DNA from: an uncultured Coxiella sp.
GTDB taxonomy: Bacteria > Pseudomonadota > Gammaproteobacteria > Coxiellales > Coxiellaceae
Length of the DNA: 64,000 bases
Assembly (NCBI GenBank): GCA_902623005.1
Contig: CACNSC010000004.1
Location: forward strand, 1 to 64,000
Direction of reading: 5' to 3'
Shown: piece by piece, positions 45,777 to 55,391 of the stretch
Layout of the letters: each line of letters begins with the position of its first letter
How positions within the stretch are numbered: position 1 is the first letter of the stretch
Translations under genes and position numbers: made by a program
The notes under the pieces: generated by a model
Told to the model about the DNA's origin: nothing
Database searches by the model: none
The model's input: the letters and a program-made list of their open reading frames with translations, nothing else

Positions 45777-45962
45777 AAGAAATAATCACCTTTTGTGTCA
45801 TTATGGAACGAAAATAAGTTCGACATGTTAATCGCTTTAATTTCAAATTGCAAAATCTCTTTTAGTACGTTGATGCGGGGCAGCCGATTGCGCTGATCTT
45901 GGTGTTCACTCTGACCCATTTAGATCGAAGATTTATTTTAAATAAGTAATGAATTCAATAGG

Positions 45963-46529
45963 TTAAAGGATTTTGCAAAAGAGCAATTCGAGTCGCCTTA
46001 ATGTCCAAAAGCCAACCTCTCGCAATCTTGCCTGCGTGAAGTCTGAGTAGGGTTTTCGAATGTAGATGCCTTGGCAGCCCGCGCGACAGACTGCCAACAT
46101 GCCAGTCAGCAATCGATCATCAACTAAAACGACGGTCTCTGGTTTAATTTCGGTGTCGGCCATGATCGACAATAGGCCTTCTGGTGAGGGTTTTTTATCG
46201 GCTGGATCAAGGATTTGCATTCCCGGGACATGCTGATTGATCCAATCGATGCGGGCACCACGATTGTTGTTGGAATGCAGATAAAGGTGATTAGCACCAA
46301 ATACTTGCTGGCAGCGAAGAAGCCACTTCAACACTGGCGACGCGATAGTGGTAGCATCGTGATGATTAAGCACACCATCAAAGTCCAGCACGAGTACGCG
46401 TGTACCTTGTTTGTACAGTTCCTCAGGGTCGATATCAAGTACGGTGTTGGCTTGATAACGTGCTTGACGGGCAATTTGACCTAAGGCAGTGCGGTGTTTG
46501 AAGATGGATTGAATGAAGCGCGATAACAT
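45963..46529 (-). CDS. YqeG/GEP4-like HAD phosphatase
   Basis: 188 residues. HAD motif I is LVLDFDGVLNHH (two Asp), motif II the Ser in LYLHSNNN, and motif III/IV KKPSPEGLL with ETVVLVDDRLLTGMLAVCRA. The DxDGxLxxH form and the terminal GVYIRKP-like segment (GIYIRKPYSD) match the YqeG/GEP4 branch, whose eukaryotic member makes phosphatidylglycerol from phosphatidylglycerophosphate. Substrate here is inferred only. It starts three bases after the antiporter gene and is probably co-transcribed. Confidence 0.82.
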   Translation of the reverse strand: MLSRFIQSIFKHRTALGQIARQARYQANTVLDIDPEELYKQGTRVLVLDFDGVLNHHDATTIASPVLKWLLRCQQVFGANHLYLHSNNNRGARIDWINQHVPGMQILDPADKKPSPEGLLSIMADTEIKPETVVLVDDRLLTGMLAVCRAGCQGIYIRKPYSDFTQARLREVGFWTLRRLELLFCKIL

Positions 46530-46532
46530 GAT

Positions 46533-47783
46533 TTAGGAGGTCGGTTGTTGTGGAAGCGTTTTTTTAGCCAACCCTTGTATGGTTGAGCCTTGAATGATGA
46601 GTGCAAATGCCACGACCGCATAGGTTAAGGTCATGATAAAGCTTCGGTAGTCGTTGTTTGGAAGTGATAGAGCCAGTGCAACTGCTAAGCCACCGCGTAG
46701 GCCACCCCAAGTTAGAATTGAGATAATGTATGGTGATGGTTCACGGAAGCGATGAAGGATTTTCAAGGGCACGCCAGTGGTGACCCACCTAACGCCTAGC
46801 GTAATTGGAATAATTAAAACGGCAGTGATGATTTCGGCTGTGTTGGCATGCAGGCTCAATAATTCGAAGCCGATTAAAAGAAACAAAATGGCATTCAACA
46901 GCTCATCAATCACTTCCCAAAACTTCTTTAGGTCGTGAAAGTGGAGTTCGGGGATCTTACGATGCAGCGAAGAGCTAATATAAATTCCTGCTGCCACCAT
47001 GGCTAGCGGACCTGAGATGTGCAATTGTTGTGCCAGGCTGTAGCCACCAGAAACAATACCAACGGTTAACAGAATAATAGCGTTTGCTTCTTTCAGTGGT
47101 TTTGCCAAGGTGGTTGTTAGCCATCCTAGTAACAAGCCAAAGCCAACACCACCGATAGCCTCACGACAGAATAAAAGTACTACTTTACTCGGGGTAATAG
47201 CGACATCCGGTGATGCACTTAAATCAATCAATGTGATGAATAATACAATACCGACACCATCATTGAATAAAGACTCTCCGGCAACGCAGGTCGATAGTTT
47301 TTTCGAAATACCCAGACGTTTAAATGTTGCTAAAACAGCGATTGGATCGGTAGGGGAGATTAAGGCGCCAAACAACATACAGTCAATCAATGGTATCGCT
47401 ACACCAAGTAATGCTGATAAATAGTACAAGACAAGGGCGATTAAACCTGCTGAGCAGATGGTGGAGACTGAGGCCAGTGTGGCAATTTCCCATTTTTGTG
47501 ATTTAAGGCTATTGAAGTCAATGGTCAGTGCGCCGGCAAACAGTAAAAAACTCAACATGCCATCGAGTAATAAATGTTCAAAGTGTGTTTGTAAGATTAA
47601 GTTTTCGGCATGAAAGTATAAGTTTGAAATGCCAAAAATCTGCAAAAGGATTAAAGCTGAAGCAACAATTAAAGACCCGCTCATGATTGCAATGGTGGCT
47701 TGCTGCTTGAAAACGCGTTCGTTGAGATAGCCAATGAAGATTGCCAGTGCGACAATCATGGAAAATAGGGTGTAATTATTCAT
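46533..47783 (-). CDS. CPA1-family sodium/proton antiporter (NhaP-like)
   Basis: 416 residues with about twelve spans. The exchanger core shows LMLFGALISPTDPIAVLATF-type sequence (read as CMLFGALISPTDPIAVLA), then VAGESLFNDGVGIVLF with the Asp of the ND motif, and TWGGLRGGLAVALALSLP near the end. It exports Na+ or K+ for H+. The short C-terminus lacks a regulatory domain. A second, unrelated antiporter (nhaA) lies 3 kb away. Confidence 0.9.
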   Translation of the reverse strand: MNNYTLFSMIVALAIFIGYLNERVFKQQATIAIMSGSLIVASALILLQIFGISNLYFHAENLILQTHFEHLLLDGMLSFLLFAGALTIDFNSLKSQKWEIATLASVSTICSAGLIALVLYYLSALLGVAIPLIDCMLFGALISPTDPIAVLATFKRLGISKKLSTCVAGESLFNDGVGIVLFITLIDLSASPDVAITPSKVVLLFCREAIGGVGFGLLLGWLTTTLAKPLKEANAIILLTVGIVSGGYSLAQQLHISGPLAMVAAGIYISSSLHRKIPELHFHDLKKFWEVIDELLNAILFLLIGFELLSLHANTAEIITAVLIIPITLGVRWVTTGVPLKILHRFREPSPYIISILTWGGLRGGLAVALALSLPNNDYRSFIMTLTYAVVAFALIIQGSTIQGLAKKTLPQQPTS

Positions 47784-48007
47784 CGCTACTTAATACCTGA
47801 AATAAAATGGCTTGTAAACAACGCATCGCCGGCATCCAACGAATTGTTTTCTTGATTTAAACTGTTAGTATTCGTTACGAGGCTGTGACCAAGAGGCATT
47901 GACCTGTGTATATTTATCAAATGTTTTTGATTTTTTCTTCTGCTCATTGCTGGCCAGCGATTGGCGACAGACACTCGTAATCTTACCAACTATTTTTGGA
48001 AAAATTT

Positions 48008-48820
48008 ATGACATTGACTGATCTCATTGAGCGTTATTGTTCTGGCGCAAAACTTAGCATGGTGACTTGTTATGATTTCACCATGGCACAATTAATTAAT
48101 CAGACTGCAATTGATATGGTACTGGTTGGTGACAGTGCCGCCATGGTGATGCATGGGCATTCGACGACTTTACCAATCTCGGTCGAGCAGATGGCGTGGC
48201 ACACTCAGGCAGTGGCCAGGGGGTTATCACAACAATGGTTGGTGGCAGATTTACCGTTTCTCTCCTATCGGCAGGGGTTGCGTCAAGGCATGCAAGCAGT
48301 TACACGTTTAATGCAGGCCGGTGCACACGCGGTAAAGCTCGAAGGAGTTAAGGGTAATTTAGATTTTATCACGCATTGCGTTGATTCCGGGGTGCCGGTG
48401 ATGGGCCACATTGGCTTAACGCCTCAAGCCGTGCACCAATTGGGTGGTTTTAAAGTTCAAGGTAAAACTATTGATGCGGCTCAACAGTTGCAGCAGGATG
48501 CTCTACAATTGCAAGCGGCGGGTTGCTTCGCTGTGGTGTTGGAGTGCGTGCCAATTAACTTGGGTCGCCAGATTACTGAGGCATTATCTATACCGACAAT
48601 TGGAATTGGTGCCGGTCCGCACACATCTGGTCAGGTGTTAGTGCTGCAAGATTTACTGGGCATGAATTGTGCCTTCAAGCCGAAGTTTGTGAAGCAATAC
48701 ATCGAGGGTGCCAGTTTGATGCAAAAAGCATTGACTGACTTTGATCAAGAAGTCAAAACGGGCGTATTCCCGAATGATATTCAGCATAGTTTTAAGGAGT
48801 TGATCGATGCAGCGGATTGA
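48008..48820 (+). CDS. panB: Ketopantoate hydroxymethyltransferase
   Basis: Adds a hydroxymethyl group from methylene-tetrahydrofolate to alpha-ketoisovalerate, the first pantothenate step. It has 270 residues from the ATG at 48008, which has TGGA upstream; a TTG at 47996 adds four residues and is less likely. Mg-binding Asp residues are in MVLVGDSAAMVMHGH and VADLPFLSY, and KLEGVKG and GHIGLTPQ are typical. The gene's end overlaps panC by 14 bases. Confidence 0.96.
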   Translation: MTLTDLIERYCSGAKLSMVTCYDFTMAQLINQTAIDMVLVGDSAAMVMHGHSTTLPISVEQMAWHTQAVARGLSQQWLVADLPFLSYRQGLRQGMQAVTRLMQAGAHAVKLEGVKGNLDFITHCVDSGVPVMGHIGLTPQAVHQLGGFKVQGKTIDAAQQLQQDALQLQAAGCFAVVLECVPINLGRQITEALSIPTIGIGAGPHTSGQVLVLQDLLGMNCAFKPKFVKQYIEGASLMQKALTDFDQEVKTGVFPNDIQHSFKELIDAAD

Positions 48821-49589
48821 TCAGCCCGATGAGCTAAAAGGATTGGTAAAAACTTGGTTGCAACAGGGGCTGTCGATTGGTTTGGTGATGACGATGGGGC
48901 ATTTGCACGCAGGACACGGTTCGCTAATTCAACGGGCACAACAAGAAAATGACATCACGCTAGTGAGTATTTTTGTCAATTCAACTCAATTCAATCAGGC
49001 ATCTGACTTTGAGCAATACCCAAGAACCTTACAAGAAGATTTGGAGCAGCTGCAACAGCTGGGTGTCAGTGCAGTTTTCACGCCCGATACTGAGTCAATC
49101 TATCCTGACCAGTACTGCTACCGTGTGCAAGAGACTGAGATGAGCCAGTTAATGGAAGGGCAGTTTAGACCAGGACACTTTGACGGTGTTCTAACTGTCG
49201 TCTTGAAAGTGCTATTACTGTCACAGGCAACACGCGCTTATTTCAGTGAGAAAGACTATCAGCAATTGAAGCTAATTGAAGGCATGGCAGCAGCTTTTTT
49301 TCTTAATACCAAGATTGTTGCATGCCCTTTTGTGCGCGATGAGCATGGTTTAGCGCTGAGCTCAAGAAATTCACGTTTGAACGCGGAGCAACTGGATAGG
49401 GCGCGACAATTTGCAAGGTGTCTGCAGCAATCAGCTTCTAAAGAGGATCTATCCTTAGCGCTGTCATCACTGGGGTTGAAAGTTGATTACGTGCAAGATT
49501 GGCAACAGCGTCGACTGGCTGCCGTTTACATTGATGCAGTTCGACTCATCGATAATCGTCATATTGATGATTGTAACAATAAAGAATAA
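48807..49589 (+). CDS. panC: Pantothenate synthetase
   Basis: Joins pantoate to beta-alanine using ATP. 260 residues, slightly short compared with about 283 in E. coli, mainly at the C-terminus. The HIGH-like motif reads [13 protein letters not shown], the pantoate loop [20 protein letters not shown], then [22 protein letters not shown] and the KMSKS-equivalent [10 protein letters not shown]. The family's usual MGALHxGH is here MGHLHAGH, with His for Ala. It starts inside the end of panB and is followed by panD after 14 bases. Confidence 0.94.
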   Translation: MQRIDQPDELKGLVKTWLQQGLSIGLVMTMGHLHAGHGSLIQRAQQENDITLVSIFVNSTQFNQASDFEQYPRTLQEDLEQLQQLGVSAVFTPDTESIYPDQYCYRVQETEMSQLMEGQFRPGHFDGVLTVVLKVLLLSQATRAYFSEKDYQQLKLIEGMAAAFFLNTKIVACPFVRDEHGLALSSRNSRLNAEQLDRARQFARCLQQSASKEDLSLALSSLGLKVDYVQDWQQRRLAAVYIDAVRLIDNRHIDDCNNKE

Positions 49590-49603
49590 TACGGAGAAAG
49601 AGG

Positions 49604-49963
49604 ATGTTAATTGACGTCTTAATGTCAAAAATTGCTTATGCAACCGTGACACAAAAAGAATTACATTATGTTGGCAGCATCACGATAGACAGTGAGCTCA
49701 TGCAGCAAGCGGGCATTATTGCCAATCAACTGGTGCATGTGGTTAATTTGAATAATGGTGAACGACTCATGACCTATACCATCCCGGGTAAGCCTGGCTC
49801 TGGTGTGATTGGTCTAAATGGTCCGGCTGCACGGTGTTGTGAAGTGGGTGACCCCGTATTTATTTTAGCCTATGCCCAAGTTGAAAGCTCAGCTAAGCCG
49901 TTTGAACCCAAGGTCATTCATCTTGCTCAGGGTAATCGAATTAATGATTGTGTAGGAGTGTGA
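49604..49963 (+). CDS. panD: Aspartate 1-decarboxylase, pyruvoyl enzyme
   Basis: Makes beta-alanine from aspartate. 119 residues. The self-cleavage site Gly-Ser is visible in [11 protein letters not shown] near residue 26; the new N-terminal Ser becomes the pyruvoyl group. [20 protein letters not shown] and [13 protein letters not shown] match the family core. In many gammaproteobacteria cleavage needs PanZ, which is not seen here. One base separates it from coaX. Confidence 0.95.
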   Translation: MLIDVLMSKIAYATVTQKELHYVGSITIDSELMQQAGIIANQLVHVVNLNNGERLMTYTIPGKPGSGVIGLNGPAARCCEVGDPVFILAYAQVESSAKPFEPKVIHLAQGNRINDCVGV

Positions 49964-49964
49964 A

Positions 49965-50753
49965 ATGGATCTTTGTCTCGACGTGGGTAATAGCCATGTA
50001 GTTGCGGGTGTCTATCAATGCGGTGACTTGCAAGCGACGTTTCGTTATCCGACGATTCAAACCTTGGTGACCTCGGATCAGTTAGGTTTGTTCTTATTAA
50101 CTGCGATGCGAGAGCGTCAGCTTGAGCCGACTGAAATCAATCGAATTGGCCTTTGTTCAGTGGTGCCATCGCTGAATTATTCGATCCTTGCTGCGTGTCA
50201 AAAGTATTTTGATCAGCCGGTATTTACGGTAAAAGCCGGTGTGAAAACCGGTCTCAACATTCGTGTAGCTGCAGCCAAGGAAGTTGGTGCTGATCGCATT
50301 GCCAGTGCTGTTGGGGCAACTGAGCTGATTCCGGATCGTGATTTGATTGTGATTGACTTAGGCACGGCAACCACGTTTTGTGCAATCTCGCGTGAAAAAA
50401 ATTATTACGCGGGGCCCATCGTCTCAGGGCTTCGTTTAAGTATGTCGGCATTACAAGAGCACGCTGCCTTATTGCCTGCAGCGAATATCATTCCTTGCCA
50501 CAGCGTGATGGGCAAGAATACGGAACAGAATATTCAATCGGGATTATTTTTTGGTCATCTTGAAATGATGAAAGGCATTATCAACCGCATAAGGCAAGAG
50601 ATCTTTGATGGCAAGGCGGTAACTGTGGTTGGTACCGGTGGCTTTGTTGGTTTATACGAACAAGAGTCATTATTTGATCTCACGATACAAGATTTAGTAT
50701 TGCAAGGGATCGTAAAATTATTGAATAAAAATCAGGTTGGATCTGCAGCCTAG
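49965..50753 (+). CDS. coaX: Type III pantothenate kinase
   Basis: Phosphorylates pantothenate, the committed step to coenzyme A. 262 residues with the ASKHA fold: phosphate-1 LCLDVGNSHVVAGVY, the catalytic Asp in VGADRIASAVGA, and phosphate-2 LIVIDLGTATTFCAIS. Type III enzymes resist CoA feedback. As last gene of panB-panC-panD-coaX it completes the path from ketoisovalerate and aspartate to phosphopantothenate, apart from the ketopantoate reductase PanE. Confidence 0.95.
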   Translation: MDLCLDVGNSHVVAGVYQCGDLQATFRYPTIQTLVTSDQLGLFLLTAMRERQLEPTEINRIGLCSVVPSLNYSILAACQKYFDQPVFTVKAGVKTGLNIRVAAAKEVGADRIASAVGATELIPDRDLIVIDLGTATTFCAISREKNYYAGPIVSGLRLSMSALQEHAALLPAANIIPCHSVMGKNTEQNIQSGLFFGHLEMMKGIINRIRQEIFDGKAVTVVGTGGFVGLYEQESLFDLTIQDLVLQGIVKLLNKNQVGSAA

Positions 50754-50843
50754 CTTTGTCATTGTCACGGTGATTTGTAATACTTGTCGAGAGTTGTGCC
50801 GGATTAATTGATCAGTTCGGCTAAGAATGAATAAGGACATGCC

Positions 50844-52025
50844 ATGCGCATCAAAATGTTACGGGAATTTATGGTGTCAGAAACCATGGCAGGCTTTTGC
50901 TTGTTTCTGGCGGCTGTTCTCGCGATCGTTGTCGATAATTCAGCGTGGGCGCATTATTACCACGATATTTTACATCATAAACTAACCCTGCATTTACACG
51001 TCGTGGTGTTGTCCAAGTCATTGCACCATTGGGTCAACGACGGCTTGATGACCATTTTTTTCTTGTTGGTGGGTTTGGAAATCAAACGTGAGTTATTTGA
51101 AGGTGAGCTTAGCTCATTGGCTCAAGCCTCGTTGCCCGGTATTGCTGCAGCGGGTGGTATGCTTGTACCAGGTTTGGTGTATTGGGCAATGAATCATACA
51201 GACGCTATCGCTTTGCGTGGATGGGCTATACCAACTGCAACCGACATTGCCTTTTCATTAGGGATATTGTCCTTGCTAGGACGTCGCGTGCCTTTGGCAT
51301 TGAAAGTGTTTTTGATGGCGCTTGCAATTTTTGATGACATGGGTGCGATTGTTATTATTGCTGTGTTCTACACGCCCCACGTATCGTTTACTATGCTGAT
51401 CGGTGTTGCCGTGATGTTTGCCATATTGGTAATTTTAAATCGCTGTCGTGTCTTTGCTCTTTCACTTTATTTGATAGTTGGTGCGATTATGTGGTGCTTT
51501 CTACTACAATCGGGTGTGCATGCGACACTGGCCGGCATCTTGCTAGCATTTACAATACCGTTAAACAATAAGAATACGCATTGTATCTCACCGTTGCATC
51601 GATTAGAGCACGTACTTAATCCATGGGTGGCTTTTTTGGTTCTACCATTATTTGCTTTCACTAATGCAGGAATTAACTTTTCTCAATTACCTGTGGGTGA
51701 GGTGTTCTCATCAGTACCTTTGGGTATTTTCGCGGGTTTATTTATTGGAAAACAAATTGGTATCACGGGTTTTTCATGGTTAGCCGTCAAGTTAGGTATG
51801 GCAAAGTTACCCACGGGTGTCAAAATATCCAGCTTGTATGGGGTCAGTTTACTGTGTGGTGTTGGCTTTACCATGAGCCTATTTATTGGCAGCCTTGCAT
51901 TCGATGCGATTAGTGAATCCTACGAACCATTAGTGCGTATCGGTGTAATATTCGGCTCTTTGATTTCTGGTGTTATGGGGTATTGCGTACTTCGGGCAGT
52001 ATGCGCAAAGTCTGACGCTCAATAA
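50844..52025 (+). CDS. nhaA: NhaA sodium/proton antiporter
   Basis: 393 residues with about twelve spans, normal length. GWAIPTATDIAFSLGILSLLGR with its crossing-helix Thr-Asp and KVFLMALAIFDDMGAIVIIA with the paired Asp residues that bind Na+ are the NhaA signatures. It exports Na+ for two H+ at alkaline pH. AAGGA precedes the ATG. It lies 90 bases after coaX and is probably a separate unit. Confidence 0.96.
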   Translation: MRIKMLREFMVSETMAGFCLFLAAVLAIVVDNSAWAHYYHDILHHKLTLHLHVVVLSKSLHHWVNDGLMTIFFLLVGLEIKRELFEGELSSLAQASLPGIAAAGGMLVPGLVYWAMNHTDAIALRGWAIPTATDIAFSLGILSLLGRRVPLALKVFLMALAIFDDMGAIVIIAVFYTPHVSFTMLIGVAVMFAILVILNRCRVFALSLYLIVGAIMWCFLLQSGVHATLAGILLAFTIPLNNKNTHCISPLHRLEHVLNPWVAFLVLPLFAFTNAGINFSQLPVGEVFSSVPLGIFAGLFIGKQIGITGFSWLAVKLGMAKLPTGVKISSLYGVSLLCGVGFTMSLFIGSLAFDAISESYEPLVRIGVIFGSLISGVMGYCVLRAVCAKSDAQ

Positions 52026-52087
52026 TTCACCTTGTAATAACTCTATTATCTATATTTATTAAGACATACCATAAGGGGATATCGGAC

Positions 52088-54730
52088 ATGGTGAAAGACT
52101 TATCAAACAACAAAGTGACTTTTTTAAAAGACTATCAGGCACCAAGTTTTTTGATTGATTCGGTTGAGCTTACAGTCAGTCTTCACGAAGACCATACTAT
52201 AGTCACCAGTCATCTTTCCTTACGCGCCAATCCAGCAGTGCCGTTTGAGTCTTCATTGTTTCTAAATGGTGAAGGTCTCGAGTTGCAGCAAATTACTTGC
52301 AATGGTGCACCATTGTCATCAAATGATTATGCCGTATCGGAACACGGGTTAACGCTTTTTAATTTAGATCAGCAAGTTGAGATTGCAACGACCGTCGTGA
52401 TTCACCCAGAAAAAAATACGTTACTGATGGGTCTTTATCAATCTAGCGGAAATTTTTGTACGCAATGCGAGGCTGAAGGATTTCGTCGCATTACCTATTT
52501 TCTCGATCGACCCGATGTAATGTCACGTTATCGCGTTACCATTGAGGCCGATCAAGCGCGTTATCCCATGCTACTTTCAAACGGTAACTGTATCGACCAA
52601 CGTCAATTGGCAGATGGTCGGCATCAAGTGGTTTGGGAGGATCCGTCACTCAAGCCGTGTTATTTATTTGCATTAGTGGCAGGTGACTTCGATGTAATTG
52701 AGGATACATTCACGACTTGCTCAGGACGATGTGTCGATTTGCGTTTCTATTTAGAAAAAGGTTTTAGAGAGCAAGGTCACTTTGCACTTGATGCCTTGAA
52801 GCGCGCAATGCGTTGGGATGAAGAAGTCTATCGACGTGAGTATGACTTAGATATTTACATGGTTGTGGCAGTTAGCGACTTCACCATGGGGGCGATGGAA
52901 AATAAAGGTCTAAATATTTTTAATACTTCAGCAGTGCTAGCGCAGCCTGACACAGCAACGGATGACAACTATGCTTGGATTGAGGCTGTCGTGGCACACG
53001 AGTATTTCCATAATTGGTCAGGCAACCGAGTAACATGTCGGGACTGGTTTCAATTGACGTTGAAAGAGGGTTTGACCGTATTCCGTGAACATGGTTTTTC
53101 CATGGACATGTGCTCTGCCTCAATGATGCGTTTACAACAAGTGCAAGGCATGCGTAATACACAGTTTGTTGAAGATGCAGGGCCAATGGCGCACCCGATT
53201 CGATCCGCATCGTATATACAAATCAATAATTTTTATACTGCAACTGTTTATCAAAAAGGGTCTGAAGTGATTGGTATGGTAGAAACCTTATTGGGTAAAA
53301 CAGTTTTTCAGCAAGGTATGGATTTGTATTTCTCGCGCTTTGATGGCCAAGCAGTGACAACAGAGGATTTTATTGCTGTCATGGAGGAGGTATCGGGCCG
53401 TGACTTAACTCAATTTAAGCGCTGGTATGATCAAGCTGGAACACCGGAGTTAACCGTTACGCAAAGTTATGTGGCGGAGGATAAAACTTGGACGCTGCAC
53501 GTCAAACAACAATGTCCAGCCACTCCCGAGCAATCCACCAAGCTACCTTTTCATTTGCCATTTGCTGTTGGTGCGATTGATGCGCAGGGGACGTCCATAC
53601 CCTTATCATTACTGGCAGATGGCTCTCAAACTAAGACTTTAGTATTGGAGGTCACTGAGCCAGAGCAGTCGTTTGTGATGAAGAATGTCGTGTCACAGCC
53701 GATACCATCTTTGCTGCGAGGCTTTTCCGCACCAGTCAAAGTTCATTATGATTACACGGTTGATGAATTAGCTAGCTTAATTCAACACGACACTGACCCT
53801 GTTGCGCGTTGGGATGCTGGTCAAACGTTGATGACCTCAGCGCTGACAACGATGGCGCAACAGTATGAGTCAAATCAGACCATGGTCATGGAGCCGGCCT
53901 TAACGAAGGCCCTTGGTCAGGTTGTTGAGCAAGCTGATCGTGATCCGATGATCTCAGCACAATTACTGGGTTTTCCTGCAATTAGCTTTCTAATGCAGAC
54001 CAATCCCGAGATTGATGTATTGTCTTGGTTTGAGGCTGTGCAATTTGCTGAGCAAGTGATCGCTGATGTATTTGAAGCACAATTCATGCAATGCTACCAG
54101 CAGGCAGATTCGTCAGTGCCTTATCAGTTTAATGCTCAAGAATACGCGCGTCGCTCATGGAGGAATCGTTGTTTGGCCTACTTAGTTAAAACGGGTCATT
54201 CAACTCATTTAGAGCGTGCCTACAGTCAGTTTGAAAAAGCCGACAATATGACCGATACCATGGCTGCCTTGATGGTTTTAAATCATCAACAAAGTGAGCT
54301 GCGTGATCAAGCGCTCAGTCAATTTTATCAGCAGTGGCATCATGAGCCTCTAGTGGTAAATAAGTGGCTGGGTCTACATGCATCAACAAGCTTGCCTAAT
54401 TGTTTAGAGCAAGTTATGCAGTTGATGCAACACGATGCTTTTCACTTAAGTAATCCCAATAACGTGTATGCGTTAATACGAGGCTATGCGAGTAATATGA
54501 TCGGGTTACATGCACCCGAGAATGGACGTGGCTATGCTTTTATCGCCGATCAAGTGCTCGCACTTGATCGTATCAACTCGTTAGTGGCTGGCCGTATAGT
54601 TAGAGGATTAATTAACTGGCGCCAGCTTACAACTAATCGTGCTGAGTTAATGCGTTCGCAATTGCAGCGCGTGGCCAACACGACCGGTTTATCAAGTGAT
54701 GTTTATGAGCTTGCACACAAGAGTTTGTAA
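52088..54730 (+). CDS. pepN: Aminopeptidase N (M1 family)
   Basis: Zinc exopeptidase of 880 residues, close to E. coli PepN. The substrate-recognition GAMEN motif is in FTMGAMENKGLNIFN. The zinc site is VVAHEYFHNWSGNRV with the third ligand Glu in LKEGLTVFRE. N-terminal beta domain, catalytic domain, small beta domain and C-terminal helical cap are all present. No signal peptide, so it works in the cytosol on peptides. Confidence 0.97.
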   Translation: MVKDLSNNKVTFLKDYQAPSFLIDSVELTVSLHEDHTIVTSHLSLRANPAVPFESSLFLNGEGLELQQITCNGAPLSSNDYAVSEHGLTLFNLDQQVEIATTVVIHPEKNTLLMGLYQSSGNFCTQCEAEGFRRITYFLDRPDVMSRYRVTIEADQARYPMLLSNGNCIDQRQLADGRHQVVWEDPSLKPCYLFALVAGDFDVIEDTFTTCSGRCVDLRFYLEKGFREQGHFALDALKRAMRWDEEVYRREYDLDIYMVVAVSDFTMGAMENKGLNIFNTSAVLAQPDTATDDNYAWIEAVVAHEYFHNWSGNRVTCRDWFQLTLKEGLTVFREHGFSMDMCSASMMRLQQVQGMRNTQFVEDAGPMAHPIRSASYIQINNFYTATVYQKGSEVIGMVETLLGKTVFQQGMDLYFSRFDGQAVTTEDFIAVMEEVSGRDLTQFKRWYDQAGTPELTVTQSYVAEDKTWTLHVKQQCPATPEQSTKLPFHLPFAVGAIDAQGTSIPLSLLADGSQTKTLVLEVTEPEQSFVMKNVVSQPIPSLLRGFSAPVKVHYDYTVDELASLIQHDTDPVARWDAGQTLMTSALTTMAQQYESNQTMVMEPALTKALGQVVEQADRDPMISAQLLGFPAISFLMQTNPEIDVLSWFEAVQFAEQVIADVFEAQFMQCYQQADSSVPYQFNAQEYARRSWRNRCLAYLVKTGHSTHLERAYSQFEKADNMTDTMAALMVLNHQQSELRDQALSQFYQQWHHEPLVVNKWLGLHASTSLPNCLEQVMQLMQHDAFHLSNPNNVYALIRGYASNMIGLHAPENGRGYAFIADQVLALDRINSLVAGRIVRGLINWRQLTTNRAELMRSQLQRVANTTGLSSDVYELAHKSL

Positions 54731-54875
54731 GGGTTAATCGCTAAAACTCTTATTAGGATTATTAATCACATACCACCTCTGTCCAGGTTTTCCAGAAACT
54801 TTATCCATAACCATGTATATTTTCATGAGCATCATGGGTGTTATTAACCTATGAAATCCATTTATACACTATTTA

Positions 54876-55268
54876 ATGCCTTATTATTTCACCTTAACGG
54901 AATTGGATGATCAAAAGCTTTGTCTCGATACATTGAGTCATCTATTGATCTCGATTTCGGTAGATGTTCTCTGTTTTGAGTCATTATTCAAGGCTCAGGG
55001 CAGAGAAAAATCTATTGATATATTGAAAACATTAATCGTATCCATTCAAGAAGTTGATTGTACTGATAATGCAGAGGCTAAATCCAGTCAGGCTACTGTC
55101 ATTACACAACTGAACGCCATCCAATATCGATTGATAGGTAGTAGAATGAGCAACTCTATTATGAGTTCGGTTTCTAACTGGTTCGGCTTATATACTACGC
55201 CTGATTCAACGAAAGTATTACGACAACAAGAAAGTAAAATAACAGCGCTCCATGAAAGAGGTCTTTAA
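54876..55268 (+). CDS. Small hypothetical protein
   Basis: 130 residues, no family recognised. Predominantly helical with a Cys-containing LISISVDVLCFESLFKAQGR segment, a Ser/Met-rich stretch (SRMSNSIMSSVSNWFGLY) and a polar, coiled tail. No clear ribosome-binding site lies before the ATG at 54876, and a short reading frame starts upstream at 54851. It stands alone between pepN and the convergent pfkA. It may be a real orphan or chance; its length without stops favours a gene only modestly. Confidence 0.42.
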   Translation: MPYYFTLTELDDQKLCLDTLSHLLISISVDVLCFESLFKAQGREKSIDILKTLIVSIQEVDCTDNAEAKSSQATVITQLNAIQYRLIGSRMSNSIMSSVSNWFGLYTTPDSTKVLRQQESKITALHERGL

Positions 55269-55391
55269 AATACAGATTAAGCGATGTCTTCAAAATAATT
55301 AGTAATGTCACTTATGCTAGACTTAGCAATAATCGCTGTTAATGGATCAGCAACAGTAAAATGATTGAAAGTACAAATCAGACTTACTGAG

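Noticed and set aside
47786-47989. A 67-codon open frame between the antiporter and panB
   Set aside because: No recognisable protein and no ribosome-binding site; it covers the divergent promoter region.
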